Origin: Segetibacter sp. 3557_3
Lineage (GTDB): Bacteria; Bacteroidota; Bacteroidia; Chitinophagales; Chitinophagaceae
Reading direction: 5' to 3'
Length of the DNA: 64,000 nucleotides
Assembly: GCF_004354985.1 (NCBI RefSeq)
Contig: NZ_SMSK01000004.1
Coordinates: 310,001 to 374,000, forward strand
How positions within the stretch are numbered: the stretch's first letter is position 1; the number at the start of each line of letters is the position of its first letter. The notes under the pieces were generated by a model. The model was not told the origin of the DNA, did no database searches, and was given only the letters and a program-made list of their open reading frames with translations. This document shows positions 53,541-62,898 of this stretch, one piece after another. Both the position numbers and the translations under genes were made by a program.

Positions 53541-53631
53541 GTCTGCGGTGGAAAATGCAAAATGCAAAATGAAAAATGTAAAAGGGTGCAGTGCGCGATA
53601 AAATTCAAAAGTCAAATGTAAAATTCAAAAT

Positions 53632-53825
53632 AGTTCCCGATCGTGGAGGTATCCTGGGCTAATGCAAAATGCATTATCAATAATGTAAAATGCAAAATGC
53701 AAAATGTAAAAGGGTGCAGTGCGCGATAAAGTCAAAACTCAAAAGTAAAAATTCAAAATAGTTTAAGTGAATGGTGTTACGAAAGCTGCAAACTAATTTC
53801 TGAGCAAAAACGCCACTTATCAACT
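53632..53825. repeat. Segmental duplication, second copy
   Basis: Direct repeat of 53178-53370, about 194 bases with only a few substitutions. Confidence 0.85.
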
Positions 53826-53985
53826 ATTCAACTTATCAACTATTCAACTTATCAACTTCTCCCCCAATACCTCAATACCTTATTACCCAATCCCTACCAA
53901 CCAACTGCCCCAATACCTCAATACCCAATTCCCACCAGTCAACTTATCAACTTCTCCCCCTAATACCCATCCCCGCTTCCCAACC
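53815..53985. repeat. TTATCAACT and CAATACC repeat tract, second copy
   Basis: TTATCAACTATTCAAC repeated, then CAATACC runs, GCCCCAATACCTC and ACTTATCAACTTCTCCCCC. It follows the second segmental copy as the first tract follows the first copy, so a unit of about 450 bases seems to have been duplicated. Confidence 0.85.
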
Positions 53986-54009
53986 TATAACAAATCGGTA
54001 ATCGTCAAC

Positions 54010-54043
54010 TAACAATTACTTAACAGCCCACAGATACTTTCGC
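54010..54043 (+). promoter_or_regulatory. Possible SusC promoter region
   Basis: TAACAATTACTTAACA followed by TACTTTCG (54035-54042), a near match to the TANNTTTG -7 box, about 100 bases upstream of the SusC start. The -33 element is not clear. Confidence 0.3.
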
Positions 54044-54143
54044 CCCGGCATGGTAAAACAAGCCCGCGAAGTCAACATATCTATCTCTTCCGCTTACACA
54101 CTGGCACTGCGGCGAGCCCGCATGAAAATATTAAAACCAAAAC

Positions 54144-57100
54144 ATGAAACACGTTTACATCTTCATGAAAGCAGCCATTGCTTTCATGCTGTTACTGGTC
54201 AGCACCATTTTGTTAGCCCGGCAAACGGGCACCTTAAGGGGAACGGTTAAAAGCGAAACAGGAACGGTGCTCGAAGGCGTTTCGGTAACTGTTCAGCAAC
54301 AGGGTGGGGCATCACTGGGCTCCACAGTCAGCAATGCATCCGGAGGTTTTGTTATACCGGGTCTGCCCGAGGGAAAGGCCTACTCGGTTACTTTTTCTTA
54401 TGTTGGCTATGCCACCAGGACTTTAAGTAGTGTTGACCTTAAGCGCACGGACGGCAACGCTCTTGCTATAGTGCTGACGCCTTCGAGTGAAGCCCTGAAT
54501 GAAGTTGTAGTGGTAGGTTATGGTACGCAAAAGAAAGTAAACCTTACCGGAGCTGTCAGCCAGGTGGATTCAAGAACCATCAAAGACCGGCCGGTCGCCA
54601 ATATCTCACAGGCACTCCAGGGTGCCGTTCCCGGACTGAATGTAACATTTGGTGACGGGCACCCGGGGAGTGGTGGCTCGTTAAACGTCAGGGGATATGC
54701 CACCATCAACTCAGGGAGTAATTCGGCTCCGCTTGTGCTGATCGACGGTGTTCCGGGTAACATCAACCTGATCAATCCGCAGGACGTTGAAACCATCTCC
54801 GTGCTAAAGGATGCATCCGCGGCGGCCATCTATGGTGCACGGGCTGCATTTGGGGTGGTACTGGTTACCACAAAGCGCGCAAAGCTGGGCAAAATGGTGG
54901 TTAGCTATACCAACAACTTCAGCTCGCAAACACCAACCGTAAGCACCGACTTCAATACCGATGGCTACGATATGGCCATGATGATGGATGAAGCCTTTAA
55001 ACGTGCAACGGGCAACACCTATACACGGTACAGCGACAAGGATTACGAGGAATTGAAGAAGCGGCAAACTGATCCGTCGCTGCCTTCTGTAGTCATAGAT
55101 AATCGCAATGGTAAGGATATGTATATCTATTATGGCAATACCGACTGGTGGAATACCATGTTCCGCAGGTCTCAGCCAGCAATGCAACATTCGATTAACC
55201 TTTCTGGTGGAACGGAGAAAGTGGATTTTGTTGTTTCCGGCAGGTTTCTCGAGCAGAAAGGTATGTTGCGCATTAACCAGGATAAATACAACGCCTATAA
55301 TTTCAGGGCTAAGATCAATGCACACATTACCCCGGCTTTGACACTTTACACCAACACCCAATTTAGCGCCGATAAGTACACTTACCCGGGGTGGGGGATC
55401 AACAGCAACTTCGTATCAATCACCGTTCATGCACTGCCTTCCTATATACCGGTAAATCCTGATGGCACCGCTACCTATCGTACCGAATTAAACAACTACA
55501 CGATTGGAGACGGAATTTATGCCGACCTGCTGTATGGAAAGTCGAAAGGACAGCAAAACAATTTTCAACTAACAAATACAATAGGGGCAAATTACAAAGT
55601 AACCGATGGCCTTGTGCTTACGGGGAATTACACCTTTGATCTAAATCCGTATGCTGACTTTACAAGACGTACAGCTGCACCATGGTCGGTCTTTCCAGGC
55701 ACAACAAGCTTTGTTGGAAACGACAAGCTTACCGAATCAATGCGCCTCGACCAGTACCATGTGATCAATGCCTATGGTACTTACGACAAAAAAATTGGCG
55801 ACCACGCCATTAAAATTACCGCAGGTTACAACCAGGAACTAAAGAAATTTAAGACCCTTCGCGGTGAAAAGGCAGACCTGCTTTCACTCGACCTGAACCA
55901 ACTCGATCTTGGCACCGGTGCACAGGCTGCCGGGAGCAATGCGAGTGAGTGGGCACTGCTGGGGTTTTTTGGAAGAATCAACTACGACTTTCATGGAAAA
56001 TACCTGCTCGAGGTTAATGGTCGTTATGATGGTACATCGAGGTTCCCCAGGGAAAGCAGGTTTGGTTTCTTCCCGTCGGTTTCCGCCGGTTGGAGAATAA
56101 GTAAGGAAAACTTTTTCGACCCGTTAACCATCATTTTCTCAGAACTAAAATTGCGCGGATCTTATGGATCATTGGGTAACCAGCTGACCAGTAGTAATTA
56201 CCCTTCGATCCCGGTGATGGGTAGTGGTCAGAGCAACTATATCATCAACGATACAAGAACACAGTTCCTTAGTGTCCCGTCTCCAATCAGTCCAAACCTC
56301 ACCTGGGAGAGAACGGTGTCCTCAAACATCGGGGCCGACTTCGCACTGCTTAAAAACAGGTTGCAGGGCTCACTGGATTGGTACAGGCGAAACACCATGG
56401 ATATGCTCACCAACGGAAAAACACTCTCGGCAGTTTTTGGCGCAGGTTCGCCGCAGCAAAATGCAGCCGACCTGGTGACCAAGGGATTTGAGGCATCCTT
56501 AAACTGGCGGACCGATGGACGACTGCTAAACCGGGCATTCTCTTGGAACATCGGTGCCGTACTCTCGGATTATACCAGTACCATCACCCGGTTCGATAAC
56601 CCGAACAAACTATTGAACAACCATTTCGAAGGCAAAAAGGTCGGCGACATCTGGGGGTACAGTCTTGATGGTTATTTCCTGTCCGACGACGAAGCCTCCA
56701 AGTGGCCCATCAACCAAAGTTTTGTTAACCGCCAGATACAAAACTCCCCCGGCGAATGGAGCAAGCCCCGCGCCGGTGACATCAAGTTCAAGGACCTGAA
56801 TGGTGATGGTGTCGTCAACAATGGAAAAAATACGCTTGCCGAGCCAGGCGATCTCAGCGTGGTTGGGAACAGCTTGCCAAGGTATTCGTTTGGTATTAAC
56901 GGTGGTGCTAACTGGAACAATTTCGATGTCGCTTTCATCTTCCAGGGCATAGGAAAACAAAACTGGTATCCCGGTACCAACGCAGATAAATTCTGGGGTC
57001 CGTACTCAAGGGCATATTACTCGTTTACGCCTAAAGATTTCCCTGGTAAAATATGGAGCGAAGAAAATCCAAATGCTTATTTCCCAAGACTGCGTAGCTA

Positions 57101-57389
57101 TGAAGCGCTTAACGGAGGTGGTTCGCTTACCGATCCAAACGACCGCTACATCCAGGATCTTGCTTATATCAGGCTTAAGAACCTAACTGTCGGTTATAGC
57201 CTCCCTTCAGCAATCCTGAACAGGTTTAAAGTTACCCGCTGCAGGCTATACTTCAGCGGCGAAAACCTGTGGACCGCCACGAAACTTGAAACGAAATATA
57301 TCGATCCCGAACAGGCATCAGCAGAAACAAATGGTCGCGTGTATCCATTCATGAAAACATTTGCATTCGGCCTCGATCTTACTTTCTAA
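54144..57389 (+). CDS. susC: SusC/RagA-family TonB-linked outer-membrane protein
   Basis: 1081 residues. Signal segment (AFMLLLVSTILLA), a carboxypeptidase-D-regulatory-like beta-sandwich (about 28-110), a TonB-box-like stretch (EALNEVVVVGYGTQKK, about 113-130), then the plug domain (VDSRTIKDRPVANISQALQGAVPGL; LIDGVPGNINLINPQDVETISVLKDASAAAIYGARAAFGVVLVTTKRAK) and a large barrel ending FAFGLDLTF. It imports glycan oligomers with its SusD partner, 20 bases downstream. It is preceded by the 1.4-kb repeat field. No enzymes are in the same operon, so the substrate is unknown. Confidence 0.95.
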   Translation: MKHVYIFMKAAIAFMLLLVSTILLARQTGTLRGTVKSETGTVLEGVSVTVQQQGGASLGSTVSNASGGFVIPGLPEGKAYSVTFSYVGYATRTLSSVDLKRTDGNALAIVLTPSSEALNEVVVVGYGTQKKVNLTGAVSQVDSRTIKDRPVANISQALQGAVPGLNVTFGDGHPGSGGSLNVRGYATINSGSNSAPLVLIDGVPGNINLINPQDVETISVLKDASAAAIYGARAAFGVVLVTTKRAKLGKMVVSYTNNFSSQTPTVSTDFNTDGYDMAMMMDEAFKRATGNTYTRYSDKDYEELKKRQTDPSLPSVVIDNRNGKDMYIYYGNTDWWNTMFRRSQPAMQHSINLSGGTEKVDFVVSGRFLEQKGMLRINQDKYNAYNFRAKINAHITPALTLYTNTQFSADKYTYPGWGINSNFVSITVHALPSYIPVNPDGTATYRTELNNYTIGDGIYADLLYGKSKGQQNNFQLTNTIGANYKVTDGLVLTGNYTFDLNPYADFTRRTAAPWSVFPGTTSFVGNDKLTESMRLDQYHVINAYGTYDKKIGDHAIKITAGYNQELKKFKTLRGEKADLLSLDLNQLDLGTGAQAAGSNASEWALLGFFGRINYDFHGKYLLEVNGRYDGTSRFPRESRFGFFPSVSAGWRISKENFFDPLTIIFSELKLRGSYGSLGNQLTSSNYPSIPVMGSGQSNYIINDTRTQFLSVPSPISPNLTWERTVSSNIGADFALLKNRLQGSLDWYRRNTMDMLTNGKTLSAVFGAGSPQQNAADLVTKGFEASLNWRTDGRLLNRAFSWNIGAVLSDYTSTITRFDNPNKLLNNHFEGKKVGDIWGYSLDGYFLSDDEASKWPINQSFVNRQIQNSPGEWSKPRAGDIKFKDLNGDGVVNNGKNTLAEPGDLSVVGNSLPRYSFGINGGANWNNFDVAFIFQGIGKQNWYPGTNADKFWGPYSRAYYSFTPKDFPGKIWSEENPNAYFPRLRSYEALNGGGSLTDPNDRYIQDLAYIRLKNLTVGYSLPSAILNRFKVTRCRLYFSGENLWTATKLETKYIDPEQASAETNGRVYPFMKTFAFGLDLTF

Positions 57390-57409
57390 ATTCCAAACTA
57401 CTTATCATA

Positions 57410-59167
57410 ATGAAAAGCAGCTATTATTGCCTTATCCCTGTACTCGTGGTGCTAACCTCCTGTAGTAAATTCCTCGACAGGCAACCCCTTTCGCAGATTT
57501 CACCAACTACTGCATTCCGTTCAGAGAGCGAACTTCGACTCTACGTTCGCTCGTTCTACGACCGGATGTTGCCAAATGCCGACAACGACGACAGGGGTTT
57601 TAGCCTCTACAACGAAGGGGTTGACAACATTGTGAAAAATTCACTTCCAAATGAACTTACCGGCAACAGGACCATTCCCGTATCAGGCGGCGGCTGGAAC
57701 TGGAGCGAACTCAGAAACGTTAACTACTTTATCCAAAATCACCGCAATGGCGGAGTTGATGCAGCTGTTGCAAATAAGTACCTCGCTGTAGCGCGCTTTT
57801 TTAGGGCATACTTTTACTACAATATGGTCGCAAGGTTTGGTGACGTGCCCTGGTATTCTGCCGTAATTCAATCCAATGATAGCGCCGCTTTGCAGAAACC
57901 CCGCGATCCAAGAACGCTGGTCTTGGACTCGGTTTTAGCCGACCTGGACTTTGCTATTGCCAATGCGCCAACTGAAAAGAGTCCTGCTGAGGTAACCAGG
58001 TGGACAGCACTGGCACTGAAGTCGCGTATCTGCTTGTTTGAAGGAACATTTCGTAAATATCATGACGAATTTAACCTGCCCGATGCCAATAAGTTTCTGG
58101 AGGAATGTGTAAAGGCTGCAGATGAGTTAATTACAAGAGGACCCTATTCGATTTTCAAAGGCTCTGCCGAACCTTACCGCGATCTTTTTTCTTCCCAGGC
58201 CGTCAATTCGGTGGAGATTATTTTAGCAAGGCAATATTCCAGCACCCTGCAGGTTTTTCACAACGTAAACTATTATACAATCACCTCTTCTTACGGTAAA
58301 CCGGGGCTGGAGAAAAGATTGGTGAACAGTTACCTGATGAAAGATGGAACCCGGTTCACCGATATACCGGGCTACGACACCATGCAGTTTTACACCGAAA
58401 CAAAAAACCGTGATCCACGGCTTGCGCAAACCATTCGTATACCTGGTTATACCCGTATCGGAAGTACGGTGAAAAGAACCCCGGATTTTGGTGCTACGGT
58501 CACCGGGTACCAACTTACCAAATACGTAACAGGCGAAAGTGATGACAGTTTTACAAAGTCATTTAATCCCCTTTCCATACTTCGTTTTGCTGAAGTGCTG
58601 CTCAACTATGCTGAAGCAAAAGCTGAGCTGGGCACCTTGTCACAGGCTGACTTAGACAAGTCGGTTAATAAGATCCGCGACAGGGTACAATTACCCGCGT
58701 TGAATATGGCAGCCGCAAATGCAAATCCTGATACTTACCTCGCAAACCAGTATAGGAATGTTACAGGGGTTAACAAAGGAGTAGTTCTGGAGATACGTCG
58801 CGAAAGGCGGATAGAAATGGTGATGGAAAACCTTCGCTGGAACGACCTTATGCGTTGGAAAGAAGGAAGGCTACTTACAGAAATTTTTAAAGGGATGTAT
58901 TTTCCCGGTCCCGGCAGATACGATCTAGATGGAGATGGTAAAGCTGACGTGAATATCTATACCGGAACCAAGCCAACAGAAGCCGGGGTGTTTTACCTTA
59001 AGCTGGGTAGCGAAGTTGATTTGGAAAACAATACCAACGGCGGCAATATCGTGGTGAACCGAAACATTCCCAAAAAATTCAACGAACAACGCGATTACCT
59101 ATACCCTGTTCCAACCCAGGAACTCCTGCTGAACCCCAATCTAAAGCAAAATCCAAATTGGCAGTAA
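57410..59167 (+). CDS. susD: SusD/RagB-family glycan-binding lipoprotein
   Basis: 585 residues. Lipoprotein signal with Cys near residue 18 (VLTSCSK). Four TPR-like helix pairs (WSELRNVNYFIQNHR; VAVARFFRAYFYYNMVARFGDVPWY; KSRICLFEGTFRKYHDEF) and the C-terminal SusD domain with FAEVLLNYAEAKAELG and IRRERRIEMVMENLRWNDLMRWKEG are typical. It binds glycan at the cell surface and closes over the SusC barrel. It ends with a strong terminator about 115 bases downstream, so the operon is only SusC-SusD. Confidence 0.95.
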   Translation: MKSSYYCLIPVLVVLTSCSKFLDRQPLSQISPTTAFRSESELRLYVRSFYDRMLPNADNDDRGFSLYNEGVDNIVKNSLPNELTGNRTIPVSGGGWNWSELRNVNYFIQNHRNGGVDAAVANKYLAVARFFRAYFYYNMVARFGDVPWYSAVIQSNDSAALQKPRDPRTLVLDSVLADLDFAIANAPTEKSPAEVTRWTALALKSRICLFEGTFRKYHDEFNLPDANKFLEECVKAADELITRGPYSIFKGSAEPYRDLFSSQAVNSVEIILARQYSSTLQVFHNVNYYTITSSYGKPGLEKRLVNSYLMKDGTRFTDIPGYDTMQFYTETKNRDPRLAQTIRIPGYTRIGSTVKRTPDFGATVTGYQLTKYVTGESDDSFTKSFNPLSILRFAEVLLNYAEAKAELGTLSQADLDKSVNKIRDRVQLPALNMAAANANPDTYLANQYRNVTGVNKGVVLEIRRERRIEMVMENLRWNDLMRWKEGRLLTEIFKGMYFPGPGRYDLDGDGKADVNIYTGTKPTEAGVFYLKLGSEVDLENNTNGGNIVVNRNIPKKFNEQRDYLYPVPTQELLLNPNLKQNPNWQ

Positions 59168-59280
59168 CCCAGGTAAGATTAAGGAGCATATAGACTCCCG
59201 TTGGCGGTGTCAGGAAACAAGAGGAGCATTTTGAAACAGGAGTCAATTTAAGTGAAGGCACGCCATCCATTATACAGATT

Positions 59281-59320
59281 AACAGGCCGAACCTGCATGG
59301 TTGCAGGAACGGCCTGTTTT
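59281..59320 (+). terminator. Terminator of the SusC-SusD operon
   Basis: AACAGGCC (59281-59288) pairs with GGCCTGTT (59311-59318) and an inner CCTGCA pairs with TGCAGG, with a small internal bulge and a TTTT tail. It lies 114 bases after the SusD stop. Confidence 0.85.
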
Positions 59321-59461
59321 CCGTAGCTGTAAACAGGGCAAAAAATCGGTGAGTACAAGAATGCCCGTTATATCCATATAAAATTTATTCCTTTTATTTG
59401 ACCATTATCGTGTCGTTTCAAACGGCAGATATATCATACATCAATATAGCCAAACCGCTTC

Positions 59462-61480
59462 ATGAAAAGAGTTACTCTAATCCTGCTTGCCCTTTCAATG
59501 GGCAGGTTTGTGCATGCACAGGAAGATACAACAACGGGTATCCTGAAACAAGTCATCATTACTTCGCAGCGTAAACCTGCAGACCAGTTTTATGTTCCTT
59601 ACAGCACCCAGGTTGTTGATGGAGATTACCTGGGACACTATGGTCCACGAACAACACCGGAAGCATTGTCGGGTATAACTGGCGTATTTGTGCAAAAGAC
59701 AAACCACGGGGGTGGTTCACCGTTTTTACGTGGCCTGACGGGCAATCAAACTTTGCTGATGGTTGATGGAATACGGCTGAATAATTCAACGTTCCGCTAC
59801 GGGCCAAATCAATACCTGAATACGCTGGATGCATTTAACATTCAAAAAATGGAAGTGGTAAAAGGGACCGGTTCTGTTCAATATGGCTCTGATGCCATAG
59901 GTGGAGTATTACAGGTGTTTACCCGCGAGCCCCGGTTAACTTCCGAAGGATCGCAGTGGTCGGGTAGGGCATTGGCAAAGTATATGACCGGTGATATGGA
60001 AAAGACCGTGAGGGCAGAAGGCGGGTACTCATCAAAAAAGGCCGCAGTTACCATTGGGGCCACTTATCGGAATTTTGCCGACCTCATCGGGGGTGATACC
60101 ACCGGTCGCCAGTCGCCATCAGGATATAAAGAACTTGCCTTTGATGCAAAAGCGAAGTTTCTTCTAAAAGAGCAAATTGAATTAACAATTGCACACCAGC
60201 TATTACGACAGCAGGATGTGCCGGTGTATCACAAGGTGGTCTTAGAAGATTTTGCGATCAACAATTTCGACCCCCAACAGCGTATGTTGAATTACGCGCG
60301 GCTAAACATAAAAGGACAAAGTCCAATGCTCAATAAGGTTGAGCTGATTGCCTCCTGGCAGCAAACCAAAGAAGGAAGAAACAGCCAGAAAAACAGAAGC
60401 AGCACTTTAAGAAAGGAAATGGATCAGGTAAATACAATTGGCTTTACGGCTGATATCAGTTCTGCTTTCTCCGGTATATGGACCGCCAACTCCGGTATCG
60501 AACTTTATCACGATAAAGTAAACAGCATAAAGGACGACATCAACATCAACAATGGCAACAGGGTGCGTTCGCGCGGACTCTACCCCGATGATGCCCGCTA
60601 CGGAAATTACTCCCTGTATTCACTACATCACTTCGAATTAAATAAATGGCGCATCGAAGCAGGAGTTCGCTACAATACTTTTGCAATAAGCCTGCAGGAT
60701 ACGAGCCTGGGCAACGTCAGGATTACGCCATCTTCATTTGTTTATAACGGCTCGGTATTGTACAACATCAGTGCTAGCCACAACCTTTATGCAACCTTCA
60801 ATACCGGTTATCGTGCGCCAAATATTGATGATATGGGCACATTGGGAATTGTTGACTTTCGTTATGAATTGCCTTCAAATGATCTTGCACCCGAAAAGTC
60901 AACCAACTTCGAAGTTGGCTACAAGGTGCGCACAGCGGCGTTTTCAGGAAGGCTATCGGGCTTTTACATGCACTTAAGCGACCTGATTACCCGCAGCAAA
61001 ATTGATGGCGAAGTAATTAACGGATACCCTGTATACCGTAAAGAAAATGTTGACGATGCTTACATCCGTGGAGCAGAAGCTGAAGCACTCTACCAACTCT
61101 CTGGTAAATGGAATGTCAGCGGAAACGTTAGTTACCAATTTGGGCAAAGCCTGAGTAAGAAAGAACCGCTTCGGCGCATCCCCCCAATGCATGGCCGGTT
61201 AATGACAACCTACAACGGTGCAAAACTGTTTCTTTCTGCAGAAATGCTATATGCGATGAAACAAGATCGCCTTGCGCAGGGTGATAAAGATGACAACCGG
61301 ATACCAAAGGGTGGAACTCCCGGATGGGAAGTTTTGAACCTGTACGCCGGTTATAATGTTGGCAGCCTGAAGTTCAGGCTTGGTGCACTTAACCTTTTTG
61401 ATGTTGATTACCGTACGCACGGTTCGGGGATAAATGGGGTTGGAAGAAGTGCCTGGATTTCTGTTGAAGTACAACTGTAA
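59462..61480 (+). CDS. TonB-dependent outer-membrane receptor, heme/hemoglobin type
   Basis: 672 residues with signal peptide (MKRVTLILLALSMGRFVHAQ). There is no regulatory pre-plug domain, so it is not a SusC. The plug reads VPYSTQVVDGDYLGHYGPRTTPEALSGITGVFVQ and the region TNHGGGSPFLRGLTGNQTLLMVDGIRLNNSTFRYGPNQYL, the block shared by hemin/hemoglobin-family receptors. The barrel ends GVGRSAWISVEVQL. A palindrome CGTTTCAAACG lies at 59414-59424 upstream and might be a Fur-type or other operator. It probably imports heme or another iron or cobalamin-like ligand. Monocistronic. Confidence 0.92.
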   Translation: MKRVTLILLALSMGRFVHAQEDTTTGILKQVIITSQRKPADQFYVPYSTQVVDGDYLGHYGPRTTPEALSGITGVFVQKTNHGGGSPFLRGLTGNQTLLMVDGIRLNNSTFRYGPNQYLNTLDAFNIQKMEVVKGTGSVQYGSDAIGGVLQVFTREPRLTSEGSQWSGRALAKYMTGDMEKTVRAEGGYSSKKAAVTIGATYRNFADLIGGDTTGRQSPSGYKELAFDAKAKFLLKEQIELTIAHQLLRQQDVPVYHKVVLEDFAINNFDPQQRMLNYARLNIKGQSPMLNKVELIASWQQTKEGRNSQKNRSSTLRKEMDQVNTIGFTADISSAFSGIWTANSGIELYHDKVNSIKDDININNGNRVRSRGLYPDDARYGNYSLYSLHHFELNKWRIEAGVRYNTFAISLQDTSLGNVRITPSSFVYNGSVLYNISASHNLYATFNTGYRAPNIDDMGTLGIVDFRYELPSNDLAPEKSTNFEVGYKVRTAAFSGRLSGFYMHLSDLITRSKIDGEVINGYPVYRKENVDDAYIRGAEAEALYQLSGKWNVSGNVSYQFGQSLSKKEPLRRIPPMHGRLMTTYNGAKLFLSAEMLYAMKQDRLAQGDKDDNRIPKGGTPGWEVLNLYAGYNVGSLKFRLGALNLFDVDYRTHGSGINGVGRSAWISVEVQL

Positions 61481-61661
61481 TCGTCTTTTAAACAATTAAC
61501 TTTTAGGCGTTCCTTGTGGCCCGTTGAATTGCAGCGCAGTCATACCGGGTGCACCCGTTGCCCTGGTCATCGCGATCAAACCCGATCGTTATTATAAGCG
61601 CAGGAAATCAAAACCCGTTAGAGTTGGTGAGCACGGGCCCAGTCGGATCAATCCTGAAACA

Positions 61662-62279
61662 TCAAATCGCGCCCCTGTTAAATTTGCGTCGCGAATGACT
61701 TGAAAAAAGGTTATTGCGGTTCATCCATGCACCGAAGATGAGGTGAACCGTAAAACCTGTAATCATTCCAAACAGGGCGCCCGCCGCAATGTCCAGCGGG
61801 TAGTGTTTGCCAACATAGATCTGCGCATAACAAATGAGGGCAGCCCAAAGCCATAGCCAGAACCATCTGCGTCCGGTTAAAAGTTCGATGGTTGTAAACC
61901 AAAAACACGCCAGTCCAAAGTGATTGGATGCATGCGACGAAGGGAAGCCAAACCTGCCTCCGCAATTCAGCAGGCTGCGCATTACCATCCTGAGGTTTTC
62001 ATCGTAACAAGGTCGTGGCCGGTAAAAGATGGGCTTAAATATGGAGGCTGATCCAAAATCAGTGACAGCAAAAGTCAGTAACGAACAGAGGATGAAAGGA
62101 AGTGCCATCCCCCGTTTTTTTACAACGATCCAGGCCAGCAGGGCTACATATAAAGGGATCCATGCTTCAGGTTTTCTCAGGAACAACATAAGCGGATCCA
62201 GGAACGTGAAAGCTGCTTTAGAATGGATCAGGATAAATAGTTGTTGATCCGCTTCGTCGAGAAACTCAATAACACCCAT
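61662..62279 (-). CDS. PAP2-family phosphatase (undecaprenyl-diphosphatase-like)
   Basis: 205 residues, six hydrophobic helices. Phosphatase motifs: KxxxxxxRP as KPIFYRPRP (Lys82 to Pro90), PSSH (113-116) with catalytic-side His116, and HxxxD as His159 and Asp163 in QIYVGKHYPLD. The Arg that normally precedes the third motif (SRxxxxxHxxxD) is replaced by Gln153 (AQIYVGKH). Such enzymes hydrolyse lipid pyrophosphates or phosphatidate in the inner membrane. The start codon lies within a perfect 10-bp RNA stem (62272-62297). Monocistronic. Confidence 0.9.
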   Translation of the reverse strand: MGVIEFLDEADQQLFILIHSKAAFTFLDPLMLFLRKPEAWIPLYVALLAWIVVKKRGMALPFILCSLLTFAVTDFGSASIFKPIFYRPRPCYDENLRMVMRSLLNCGGRFGFPSSHASNHFGLACFWFTTIELLTGRRWFWLWLWAALICYAQIYVGKHYPLDIAAGALFGMITGFTVHLIFGAWMNRNNLFSSHSRRKFNRGAI

Positions 62280-62297
62280 AACAGAAATTATGGGTGT
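62272..62297 (-). promoter_or_regulatory. Hairpin enclosing the PAP2 start codon
   Basis: ACACCCATAA (62272-62281) and TTATGGGTGT (62288-62297) pair perfectly with a six-base loop. On the minus-strand mRNA the ATG at 62279 lies in the 3' arm. The stem could hide the start from ribosomes and open under some condition. No T-run follows, so it is not a terminator. Confidence 0.6.
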
Positions 62298-62480
62298 AGT
62301 GGTTCAAACTTTTAGCCATAACCCAGCACCTTGTGTTTGATAGCAAAAAGTTAATGAACCCAAATAAAGGTCGTTTATTGATCGTCGACTTTGTTATTCG
62401 AAGCTTTCCATCAGTGCCAAAAAGCAGGTGCAGTTACGCTTAAAATCCATACTCGATTCAACATATCCCTATAACGCAAA

Positions 62481-62498
62481 CAGCCACCAGGGTGGCTG
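62481..62498 (-). terminator. Possible terminator of the small TM gene
   Basis: CAGCCAC (62481-62487) pairs with GTGGCTG (62492-62498) around CAGG, just downstream of the leftward gene ending at 62527. The following minus-strand sequence is only weakly U-rich (TTTGCG). Confidence 0.4.
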
Positions 62499-62526
62499 CT
62501 GAATCACAATCTGCGTTTGTATCTGG

Positions 62527-62898
62527 CTAAAAAAGAAGGTATGTAATTACGCATGAAACAACAATGATGGCATCGACCAATAACGCAAAGAATAAGGCGG
62601 GCAACGTTACCTTAGTTGGTTGTGCAGCTAATGTTATTGCAAGAACCGGTGAATTAAGTGCACAGGTAAGGATCCATAAATTAAAGTTGTTTGCGCCAAA
62701 TACGAGTACCGCGAAAAGCGTCCCCGGTACTGCAATGCCAATCAATCCAAAGAAGGTGATGCCTAACCAAAGAAAGCGATTGTCTTCCTGCTGCTCACAC
62801 CAGGAGAGAAAGGCAGTCAATATATTTTTTTCAGCACGACCGGCTGCTGCATGATTAAGAACGTTGGTGATTTTCGGGGTGGTGATTGCTTGTGACAT
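62527..62898 (-). CDS. Small three-TM membrane protein (123 aa)
   Basis: Cytosolic N-terminus (about 40 residues, TNVLNHAAAGRAEKNILTAFLSWCEQQED) and hydrophobic helices near 43-68, 74-90 and 99-122. No family recognised. A GRAEK stretch and the compact fold resemble small Bacteroidota inner-membrane proteins of unknown role. It is separated from the PAP2 gene by 250 bases and is probably its own unit. Confidence 0.55.
   Translation of the reverse strand: MSQAITTPKITNVLNHAAAGRAEKNILTAFLSWCEQQEDNRFLWLGITFFGLIGIAVPGTLFAVLVFGANNFNLWILTCALNSPVLAITLAAQPTKVTLPALFFALLVDAIIVVSCVITYLLF

Noticed and set aside
53223-53615. Minus-strand frame of 130 residues in the repeat field
   Set aside because: It reads through A-rich and CAATACC repeats (FTFFILHFAF pattern) and is an artefact of the repeat composition.
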